Shown here: in pieces, positions 17,880 through 25,481 of the stretch
Layout of the letters: each line of letters starts with the position of its first letter
Numbering within the stretch: position 1 is the stretch's first letter
DNA from: an uncultured Latescibacterota bacterium
GTDB taxonomy: Bacteria > Latescibacterota > UBA2968 > UBA8231
Assembly: GCA_951813615.1 (NCBI GenBank)
Contig: OX638377.1
Location: forward strand, 372,001-436,000
Direction of reading: 5' to 3'
DNA length: 64,000 nucleotides
Notes under the pieces: generated by a model
What the model was told of the DNA's origin: nothing
Seen by the model: only the letters and a program-made list of their open reading frames with translations
The model's database searches: none
Position numbers and translations under genes: made by a program

Positions 17880-17932
17880 GGGGATCGGGTTTTGGCCGGG
17901 GCAACCCGCCATTGCACTCGATCCCCTTTTTT
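17880..17932 (+). terminator. Intrinsic terminator
   Basis: Arms GGGGATCG (17880-17887) and CGATCCCC (17919-17926) are complementary, a second internal stem CGGGTT/AACCCG lies within the loop, and a run of six T follows at once (17927-17932). It ends the transcript of the secreted sorting-domain protein and separates it from the 13-gene run. Confidence 0.75.
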
Positions 17933-17987
17933 GTTTTGCTGCGTTTCACCGCCTTTTCCGTCCATCTGGCAACAAATCCGCAACGCG

Positions 17988-20051
17988 ATGGCCCGAGCCC
18001 ACATCAGATCCGGGTTGGTCACCTGCCTCCTGCTAATGCTTTCGGGTGGGAGCCGCGCCGAGGTCTGGACCCAGGATACCTATCGCAATACCCTGTACTA
18101 CCGCACCACCTTTGCAGCCGACAGCAGTGCTTCGGGACTGCTCCACATTGCCGCGGTGGACAGTTTTGCGGTCTATTTCAACGGCGTCGCCATCGGGGCC
18201 AATGCGTCTTGGAACCAAGTGCGCACCTACTTAGTTGACGTGCTCAGCGGCGATAACGACTTGGCCGTCGAGGTGGTCAATCGCGGTTTGGGCGTGGGCC
18301 ATGGCCTGCTGGCTGCGGTCGCGGTCGATTCCCTGCGCTACGGCGAAACCGACCCCAAAGCCCAGACTTGGTACTGGAGCGACCGTCCCCCGGCCGACAC
18401 CAATTGGCAAGTGGCCGATATCGCGGAGCAGCCGGGTTGGCAAGTGGTCCAGGCCGGCAGCGCCAATCGCGCCCTGATCGAGGGTTTGCCCGACCCGGCC
18501 CTGGACCTAGTCGCTGGTTTTCCCGGCGGCACGGATATCGGCGGCGTGGCTGGCGGCGTGGTTCTCAAGCAAATACGCGGTGAGAACTTGGCTTTAGGGC
18601 GGCCTTCCAATCGCATAGAAGCCGTGGACGGCGATTTGCGCACCGCTTGGGAACCGCCCGTAGCCTCGGTCAATTTTGCTGCCTCCATCGATTTGCAACA
18701 ACGCCGACTGATCCGGGCCGTGCGGGTGCTCACCGAGGGCCCCGACTTCGTCCAGAATTCCCTGCAGGGCTATTCCGTGCAAGTCAGCGACAACGAAATC
18801 CGCTGGTCCGAGGTGGGGGTTTTACACGATATCCTTCAGTTCGAGCGCACCGAAGTGGTCTTCAATCCGACCTGGACCCGGTTCGTGCGCATTGTCATCA
18901 TCGACGTCAATGGCGTGAGCCAGCCCAAGGTCGCCGAGATCCAGGTCTTTGGTGAGGGCTTTGCCGAGGAGGGGGTTTTTCTCTCCGAACCGCTGGATCT
19001 GGGAGCACCAGACCAGCGCAAGAATTTCGGCCGCATCGCTTGGAATGCAGACATTCCCCTGCGCACGGACCTAGCGGTCCAGTTTCGCAGCGGCGCTACC
19101 CTGGATGCTTTTGCCGATCCCCGAGGGGGCTGGAGCGCTCCGCAGGTCGAGGGAGGGATCCTCTTTCCCGGCCCCGAACCCGGGCGGTTTTTGCAGTACC
19201 GCGTCAACATGGAGAGCCGGGATCCGGAGAGAAGCCCTCTTTTTCGCAACCTGAGCATCGAGTACTCTACCGAGGATATAGCTGCGACCACGGCCCGTGG
19301 TCGCGTCGAGCCCAATCGGGTGCCGATGGGCGTGGATACCGCCTTTGTCTATACCCTCGACGTGGAAATTGGCGCTGGCGATCAGGGGGTCAAAAGCTTG
19401 CAAATAGCCGTGCCCGGACAGGCCCAACTCGGTCCGGATATTGACTTGGGGCCTGCTGTGCTGGCCGAGTGGTTTTCTACCCAGCACTTGCTCACCTTGA
19501 TTTTCGCCGAGCCTCTGCGGCAAAGCACCCAGTTGCAGATCCCCTTTCGCACTCGCTCCTATGCCCACCTGCACCGTTTCCGCGCTTTCCTGTTCAGCTT
19601 AGGCTCGGAAAATCCGCTCAACGCCGCTCCTAACCAAGACGAAGACCCGCGCACCCAAAGGCCCCATTCGTGGACGTTGGTGACGACCACGGTTACCGGC
19701 CAAGTCCTCGAACAGGTGCGGGCCAATCCGCCGATATTTTCGCCCAACGGCGATGGTATCAACGACGCCACGGTGATCGAATTAGTTCTCTCCAGAGTGG
19801 ACGTGGCGCGCCCAGTGTCCATGCGCATCTTCGACTTGAGCGGCCGCACTGTGGCCCGGCTCCGGCCTCCGGCCCTGAGCGCGGGAACCTATTTACGCCT
19901 GCCCGGCCAGGAGCGTGAAAGCCCCGGCTATTGGGACGGACGCGATGACCACGGCAACCTAGTGCCCCCGGGTCTCTACCTCTTTCAGCTCAAGGTTGAG
20001 CTCGATGCAGGGGAGGCGGTCCACAGCGGCCACGTGGCTGTGGTCTACTAG
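17988..20051 (+). CDS. Secreted discoidin protein with gliding-type C-terminus; first gene of the 13-gene run
   Basis: A 687-residue exported protein. The start at ATG 17988 gives the signal peptide MARAHIRSGLVTCLLLMLSG; a longer reading would begin inside the upstream terminator. Residues 30-130 form a beta-sandwich (TLYYRTTF, LLHIAAVDSFAVYFNG, DLAVEVVNRGLGVGHGL) resembling the jelly-roll domains of glycoside hydrolases. A discoidin-like domain follows (about 200-325: NRIEAVDGDLRTAWEPP ... VAEIQVFGEG). Then come long beta domains, IFSPNGDGINDATVIEL at about 595 and a FlgD-like end (IFDLSGRTVARL ... YWDGRDDHGNLVPPGLYLF). It is a close paralogue of the 34756-36837 protein and a more distant one of 768-2777. 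It is probably surface-exposed. Confidence 0.85.
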   Translation: MARAHIRSGLVTCLLLMLSGGSRAEVWTQDTYRNTLYYRTTFAADSSASGLLHIAAVDSFAVYFNGVAIGANASWNQVRTYLVDVLSGDNDLAVEVVNRGLGVGHGLLAAVAVDSLRYGETDPKAQTWYWSDRPPADTNWQVADIAEQPGWQVVQAGSANRALIEGLPDPALDLVAGFPGGTDIGGVAGGVVLKQIRGENLALGRPSNRIEAVDGDLRTAWEPPVASVNFAASIDLQQRRLIRAVRVLTEGPDFVQNSLQGYSVQVSDNEIRWSEVGVLHDILQFERTEVVFNPTWTRFVRIVIIDVNGVSQPKVAEIQVFGEGFAEEGVFLSEPLDLGAPDQRKNFGRIAWNADIPLRTDLAVQFRSGATLDAFADPRGGWSAPQVEGGILFPGPEPGRFLQYRVNMESRDPERSPLFRNLSIEYSTEDIAATTARGRVEPNRVPMGVDTAFVYTLDVEIGAGDQGVKSLQIAVPGQAQLGPDIDLGPAVLAEWFSTQHLLTLIFAEPLRQSTQLQIPFRTRSYAHLHRFRAFLFSLGSENPLNAAPNQDEDPRTQRPHSWTLVTTTVTGQVLEQVRANPPIFSPNGDGINDATVIELVLSRVDVARPVSMRIFDLSGRTVARLRPPALSAGTYLRLPGQERESPGYWDGRDDHGNLVPPGLYLFQLKVELDAGEAVHSGHVAVVY

Positions 20052-20052
20052 T

Positions 20053-22740
20053 ATGAGGGGTCTCCCGATCATTAGGCTGGCTGCGTTGCTCTGCGTCATC
20101 GCTTGGGAGCGGGCGGAAGGCCAACTTACCACCACCGAGTACCTGCCCTGGAGCCAGGCCCAGTCCCGCTTCCTCAACCGCGAGTACTACCCTTGGTGGC
20201 ACGAGCGCTACGAAAACTACAGCCTGCTCAGTTACCGCGACTACACGGCCCGCCCCGAGAACCCGACCTACGACCCCTTTGGGGCCTATTTGCTCGACGG
20301 GGTGGAGCTGCTGCGCGTGGAGGAGTACCGCACGCTGGCCCCCCAGCGCAGCAGCCGAATTTTCCGCAGCGGCAATCTAGCGGCCACCTTTCGCAACTTG
20401 GTCATCATGCGCGATCACTACCGCGATTGGTCGGGCCGGGTCATGGTCGGCGACGCCCTCGAGGCCCGCTTCACGCCGCTGACTCTCGACAAGGCGCGCC
20501 TGCAGGGGCTGCGTTGGGATGGGTCTTCGTACAAGAATCGCTTTACCGTACTGGGTGCCCGGGTTTCTTCGCCGCTAGTCGGCGGTGACAACAATCTTCC
20601 GTTTGCCACCTATCTGTTCGGCGGCCGCTGGGAAAGCCGTCTGGGCAATGTGCTCACCGTCGGCGGTTCGTACGTCAATCTGCATCTGCGCGACAGCATG
20701 CAGCGCCGGGGCTCGACGCGCGGCACCTTTCCCACGGATCTGGCCAAGACCACGTTCTACTACGTGGTTTTCAGCGACGATTCTCCCGAGGATGATAGCG
20801 GCGTCCAAGTGCTGGCGGTGGAAATTTTTGTCGATGGCGCTCCGCTCCCAATCGAGCCGGATATTCGGCGCATCCCGCATCTGGCCGACCCGGACCACGT
20901 CCCCCAGCTGCGCCGCCACGGTCCTTGGGCCCCACAGAGCGCATCGCGCGACCGAGTCTTCGATCCCCGGCTCAACAACCGACGCAGGGAACGCGGCCTC
21001 TTTTTTCAGGAAGGTGTGCCCGTTGCAGTAGCGGAGTTTCCCCTCGAAGTGGGCGGCACCGACCTGCTGGTCTATCGCTGGGAAATTCCAGCCACGGCCG
21101 AGCGCCTGAGTTTTCGCGCCCAAGTGGCTGGCGACTATAGTATTGACGTGGCGGCGGCCTACGGCTGGGCCGGCGTGCCCAATCGCATCTGGACCGACTG
21201 GCACAATGTGGCGCGCGCGCCGCGCAATGTCCGGGACGGCTCCAACTTGCGCTGGGTGCGTTTTGAATACGGCTTCCCGACCGCCCAAATCCAGTACGGC
21301 AGCGACTTTCTCTGGCAATGGGAGGGGACGACCTTGGCGGGCGAGTTGGTCGAAAATGTTGGGTACCGCCGCTTTCCCGGTGCCAGCCAGCATCAGCGCC
21401 GTGCCAGCCGGGCCTTTTTCCTCAAGGGGCTGCACCAGATGGACAGCCTCGCAGTCGGCCTCGAGGTGTTTGGCCTGCCAGCGGCGTACGCCACCACTCT
21501 GCCCATGTGGTCGGAACGCGCCGACAAGGTCCTGGACTACGCGTTGGTCGACGACAACGACGACGGCGACTACTGGGAGGACCGCTGGGAGCACTGGGAT
21601 CCGCTCGACCCACTCTACATCAGCTTGAAGGACGCCGCTGGCGTGGACCCGGAGAGTCAGCCGACGCAAGCCGCGATTGACTACCTACCCGGCAACCTCG
21701 GCAACGGCGTTGGGTACGGGGTTTTTCCCGGGCTGGATCAAGATGGGGATGGGGTTTTAGAGATCAATGTCAACCAGAACCAGATACCCGACTACGCCGA
21801 GCCATTCCTCATGTACGCCGTTGAACCAGACGATTTTGTGTACGGCGACGACTTCAACAACAACGGCGTAGTGGATCGGCGCGAGAACGACAATCTGCCG
21901 GACTATCCCTATCCGCTCGACAGCCGTGGGTACCATTCATTCGCCCTGTTCCATCCCCGCTCATCCTTGCAATTCCGCCTCGGGCAGTACCGCATTGAAC
22001 AGCGCGCTGGCGCTGGCCGCAACCAAGTCGCGTACGGGGAGGCGCAATACCAAAGGGGGCACGTACAGCTCAATGTGCGCAGTAAGCGGGTGCGCGATAC
22101 CATCGCCGATCCAGTGTACCAGCACGTCGTCGATCCGCTGACCGCGACTAATACCGCGATCAAGATCAAACCTGATCCACTACTGGCGCGAAATAGCTGG
22201 CTCCACACCCTGTACGGCACCGCGGGATACGCGCCCATCCCCGGGATGCAGATCAAAGCCACCACCAAGCTCGGAATCAACCGCATGCTGGAGACGCTAG
22301 ACCAGCGCAGCCATATTATCGATTGGACTTGGACCAGCAAGGCAGATTACACCTTTGTGCACTGGGGCCTGAAAATCCGCCCTAGCGCCAAACTGAGGCT
22401 TCAGCGCCGCACTGCCCCCGAGGATCTGCTGTTGCCGCTCCGCACGTATGAACTTTTTCCCATCCTGCAGGCGGACTACGCACTGGGCCAAGCCACGGTG
22501 CTGCGCTTTGGCATCCAAGGCTTGCCGGGCTGGCCCCACACCTTCCGCAACCCGGATTACCCGACCGGGGATTTCACGGCCCGCCACTACCTTTTTGCCA
22601 TTGAGAACCGCAGCCACAACCGGGGATTCGATCTCAGTCTCAATTTGGGTTTTCGCGCCAGCTACACTCGCTTTGTGCACACCCCTGGTCGCAGGGTGCG
22701 CAACTTCAAAGAATTTTTCGTCCAAGCGCGGGTGCTGTGA
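20053..22740 (+). CDS. Giant-barrel-like surface protein, paralogue 1 of 3
   Basis: An 895-residue exported protein; ATG 20053 lies 1 nt after the preceding stop. A signal peptide ends near AEGQL. The N-terminal half contains the family blocks FGAYLLDGVELLRVEEYRT and YRDWSGRVMVGDALEARFTP. At about residues 496-630 is an Asp/Asn-rich centre (LVDDNDDGDYWED, FPGLDQDGDGVLEINVNQNQ, IPDYAEPFLMYAVEP, YGDDFNNNGVVDRREND) that reads like successive calcium-binding DxDxDG loops of thrombospondin-3/dockerin type. The last 260 residues alternate polar and hydrophobic residues like an outer-membrane barrel, but end in QARVL without a terminal Phe. No known family was recognised. Confidence 0.8.
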   Translation: MRGLPIIRLAALLCVIAWERAEGQLTTTEYLPWSQAQSRFLNREYYPWWHERYENYSLLSYRDYTARPENPTYDPFGAYLLDGVELLRVEEYRTLAPQRSSRIFRSGNLAATFRNLVIMRDHYRDWSGRVMVGDALEARFTPLTLDKARLQGLRWDGSSYKNRFTVLGARVSSPLVGGDNNLPFATYLFGGRWESRLGNVLTVGGSYVNLHLRDSMQRRGSTRGTFPTDLAKTTFYYVVFSDDSPEDDSGVQVLAVEIFVDGAPLPIEPDIRRIPHLADPDHVPQLRRHGPWAPQSASRDRVFDPRLNNRRRERGLFFQEGVPVAVAEFPLEVGGTDLLVYRWEIPATAERLSFRAQVAGDYSIDVAAAYGWAGVPNRIWTDWHNVARAPRNVRDGSNLRWVRFEYGFPTAQIQYGSDFLWQWEGTTLAGELVENVGYRRFPGASQHQRRASRAFFLKGLHQMDSLAVGLEVFGLPAAYATTLPMWSERADKVLDYALVDDNDDGDYWEDRWEHWDPLDPLYISLKDAAGVDPESQPTQAAIDYLPGNLGNGVGYGVFPGLDQDGDGVLEINVNQNQIPDYAEPFLMYAVEPDDFVYGDDFNNNGVVDRRENDNLPDYPYPLDSRGYHSFALFHPRSSLQFRLGQYRIEQRAGAGRNQVAYGEAQYQRGHVQLNVRSKRVRDTIADPVYQHVVDPLTATNTAIKIKPDPLLARNSWLHTLYGTAGYAPIPGMQIKATTKLGINRMLETLDQRSHIIDWTWTSKADYTFVHWGLKIRPSAKLRLQRRTAPEDLLLPLRTYELFPILQADYALGQATVLRFGIQGLPGWPHTFRNPDYPTGDFTARHYLFAIENRSHNRGFDLSLNLGFRASYTRFVHTPGRRVRNFKEFFVQARVL

Positions 22741-22747
22741 TGTTATC

Positions 22748-22778
22748 CGCAGATGGACGCAGATGGAACGCAGATGGG
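22748..22778 (+). repeat. Three tandem CGCAGATGG units
   Basis: CGCAGATGGA (22748-22757), CGCAGATGGA (22758-22767) and, after one extra A, CGCAGATGGG (22769-22778) lie in the 71-nt spacer between barrel paralogues 1 and 2. Similar 'CGCAGATGNA' strings occur as dispersed intergenic repeats in many bacterial genomes. In this gene run almost no other spacer exceeds 20 nt, so the repeat probably inserted or expanded here. Confidence 0.6.
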
Positions 22779-22811
22779 GCGATTGATTTTTATCGAAGGG
22801 TGCGTGCTGTG

Positions 22812-25481
22812 ATGGTCCTCTTTCTCGTCATCTTGGCTTGGTCCGCGCCTGCCTTTGGGCAACTGCTCTACGATGCCGAGGAGCGCTACGAGAGCTATGC
22901 TCGCCAGGGGTACCGCGCGTACAACTCGGGGATATTTGGCCAAGTCACGCGCAATAGGTACGACGATTTGGGCAACTTTGTCCTCGACGGGGTCGGCGTC
23001 TTTGAATTGGAGGAAGGGCGGACCAATCCGCCCGAGTCGGGTAGCTTTATCGACAAGAGCCGCTTTTATCAGCAGTACCTCAATCGCCTGCTCGTGGCCC
23101 AGGACAGCTATGGCAATTGGAGCAGCCGGCTGATCGTCGGCGACCGCATCCGCACCAAGTTCACCGCCCTGACCCTCGACCTAGTTGCGCTCAACGGCGC
23201 CCGCTGGGACGCCGATGTCGATGGCAGCCAATTTTCCTTTGTCACATCGCGCCTCGACTGGCCCATTTTCCCGGGGGATAATCTCGCACTGCACGGTGTC
23301 CGGGATTGGGCCACCTATCTGCTCGGCGGCCACGTCCAGCGCAAGTTCGGGGTGCTGGACATGAGCTTCTCCTATGTCAATTTGCACCGCACCAACAGTC
23401 TGACCTCGTGGGGCGACAACAGCATCAAGGGCGTGGTGCCGCGCAAGAACACGCCGCCGGCCTACGTGGTGGTCAAGTTCGGCGATGGTTCGCCCAAGGA
23501 TGGCGGCGGGGCCCGGATCTACGACCTGCACATCGAAGGGACGCTCGGAACCATCCGCCCGCTCGTCACCCGCCACGATAGCGAGCGAATCGATAGAACC
23601 TATCCCAACCGCGACCGCTTCTTTCCCTTGGGCAAGACCATACCGCCGTATATCGAGTTTCTCCGCGGAGACTTGGCCGTGGAGCCGACCGAGCAAGGGG
23701 AATTTCTCGAAGCCAATGGCTCGGAGTTTTTGCTCTACTGGTTCAAAATACCCCAGGAAATGCGCGGGCAGGTCGAGCGCTTGCACTTTCGCGGGCTGGT
23801 GGCCAATGACTACCGCATTGAAATGGCCGAAATTTTTCTGCCGGCCGCGACTCCGTCATCGACCAATGTCGATATAACCGGCGAACGCGCCACCTTTTTC
23901 TATCCGGTGATCGCGGCCGAAGGCCAAGTGCGCGACGGCTCCAACCGGCGCTGGGTGAACTTTGAGTACGGCCGCCACACGGGCCGCACCAATGCCAGCC
24001 TGCGTCTCGAAGTGCAGCGCCAAGATTTTTCTCTGCGCACTGAGTTCGCTCGCACCTTTGAATTTCGCCAGTATCCCTCCCACGCCGGAGACGGCAAGTG
24101 GCAGCGCCGTACGGCTGACGCCTTTTTTGTCAATACCACCCGGGATTGGCGCCGCGCCAGTCTCGGCTTTGAGGTCTTCCGCATTGCGCCCCAGTACAGC
24201 ACTAGCATTTCCGTCGAGGACCGGAATTACCGCACGTACACCGAGGATCTGCGCAGCCCCTTCAGCGTCTTTCCCAGCTTTGACGAGCGCTACAACAACA
24301 CCCTCGAACTGTCGACGGTGGACGACAACGACGATCGCGACCGCTTCCCCGACATGCACTTCATACCGAATTTTGCCGATAACGACGGCATTTTTCCCGG
24401 CCTCGACCTCGATCAGGACGGCCAGCCCGATCCCAACGAAAACGGCAATACGGCCCCCGACTACCTCGAGCCCTTTGTACTCTATAACGTCGATCCGCCG
24501 GAATACGACTACGGCGACGACTACGACAACAACGGCATCATCGACCATCGGGAGGACGACTTCGAGCCCGATTATCCCTATGATGTCGATACCCAAGGCC
24601 ATCACCTGTTCGCCGGCCTGCGTCCCCGCACCGGACTTGAATTTACCTTGGGACGCTACCGCACGCGCCAGATATGGGGAGCGGGGAAAAACCGCGTCGC
24701 CTATTTCAAGGCGGCCTATCAGCGCTCCCTTTTCCCGTACGGCCGCGTGGAATTTTTCAATGTTTTCAAAGAGGTCCAAGACGACATTGAGGACGATACC
24801 CCGCAATTTTTGCCGCGCATCTCCAATGCCCTGCCCTTTGAAGTGCGGGGCACCTTTGACGCTAATGTCGATAATTTTGAGCTAGTCGAGGACGGACTGG
24901 CCATGCGCAATAGCTTGGTCAACACCGCCTATCTCAAGGCCACCTTCTTCCGCATCGACAACCTCAACATTGACCAACGCCTCAAGTACAACGTCAATTC
25001 CCAGCGTCCCACATCCCTACAACCCGCCAATCGGATCGGTGCCTGGTCTTGGGTTTTCAGAGCGGCGTATAATTGGAGTGTGGGCAGTTTGACGGTGACG
25101 CCCCGAATCAAGTACATGGGCTTTGTGCGGCGCGACCGCAGCGCTCGGGTGCGGACCATTTCAGAGCGCTTTTTCTATCCGATCCTGACCGCGACGTACG
25201 ATCTCACGCCCATGACCCGCTTCAGCGCTGGTGCCCAGGGCCTGCCCTGGCTCAAAAGCAGGTACCGCGATCGCGTCAACGGTGCCGTCAACTATGGAGC
25301 CGAGGACTATGTGATCATGGTGACCAATAGGACGACCTACAAGGGTTACCACCTCAGTCTGAGCACTGGTTACCAACGCAAACAACTGCAATTCGACGAC
25401 CGCTCGCGCCAGGTCGAAGACATTGACCAAGTCCTGTTTTTCATGCGCCTAGTCATGGGATTGGAGCCGTTCAAAGGATGA
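22812..25481 (+). CDS. Giant-barrel-like surface protein, paralogue 2 of 3
   Basis: An 889-residue protein. ATG 22812 is preferred over an in-frame ATG at 22737 because it opens the signal peptide MVLFLVILAWSAPAFG and has AAGG upstream; the longer form would translate the CGCAGATGG repeats. The architecture is that of paralogue 1: YDDLGNFVLDGVGVFELEEG, YGNWSSRLIVGDRIRTKFTA, and an Asp/Asn centre at about 497-600 (TVDDNDDRDRFPD, FPGLDLDQDGQPDPNENGN, PDYLEPFVLYNVDPP, YGDDYDNNGIIDHREDD). A beta-strand-rich second half ends VLFFMRLVMGLEPFKG. The stop overlaps the next start (ATGA). Confidence 0.8.
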   Translation: MVLFLVILAWSAPAFGQLLYDAEERYESYARQGYRAYNSGIFGQVTRNRYDDLGNFVLDGVGVFELEEGRTNPPESGSFIDKSRFYQQYLNRLLVAQDSYGNWSSRLIVGDRIRTKFTALTLDLVALNGARWDADVDGSQFSFVTSRLDWPIFPGDNLALHGVRDWATYLLGGHVQRKFGVLDMSFSYVNLHRTNSLTSWGDNSIKGVVPRKNTPPAYVVVKFGDGSPKDGGGARIYDLHIEGTLGTIRPLVTRHDSERIDRTYPNRDRFFPLGKTIPPYIEFLRGDLAVEPTEQGEFLEANGSEFLLYWFKIPQEMRGQVERLHFRGLVANDYRIEMAEIFLPAATPSSTNVDITGERATFFYPVIAAEGQVRDGSNRRWVNFEYGRHTGRTNASLRLEVQRQDFSLRTEFARTFEFRQYPSHAGDGKWQRRTADAFFVNTTRDWRRASLGFEVFRIAPQYSTSISVEDRNYRTYTEDLRSPFSVFPSFDERYNNTLELSTVDDNDDRDRFPDMHFIPNFADNDGIFPGLDLDQDGQPDPNENGNTAPDYLEPFVLYNVDPPEYDYGDDYDNNGIIDHREDDFEPDYPYDVDTQGHHLFAGLRPRTGLEFTLGRYRTRQIWGAGKNRVAYFKAAYQRSLFPYGRVEFFNVFKEVQDDIEDDTPQFLPRISNALPFEVRGTFDANVDNFELVEDGLAMRNSLVNTAYLKATFFRIDNLNIDQRLKYNVNSQRPTSLQPANRIGAWSWVFRAAYNWSVGSLTVTPRIKYMGFVRRDRSARVRTISERFFYPILTATYDLTPMTRFSAGAQGLPWLKSRYRDRVNGAVNYGAEDYVIMVTNRTTYKGYHLSLSTGYQRKQLQFDDRSRQVEDIDQVLFFMRLVMGLEPFKG

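Noticed and set aside
17892..17987. Longer N-terminus for the first gene of the 13-gene run
   Set aside because: It would begin inside the upstream terminator hairpin and hide the signal peptide that begins at 17988.
20575..21669. 364-codon minus-strand frame opposite barrel paralogue 1
   Set aside because: Antisense of a conserved gene; not preserved opposite the other two paralogues.
22748..22778. CRISPR-like array
   Set aside because: Only three 10-bp units in direct tandem, without spacers or cas genes.
22737..22811. Longer N-terminus for barrel paralogue 2
   Set aside because: The extension translates the CGCAGATGG repeats and precedes a better signal-peptide start at 22812.
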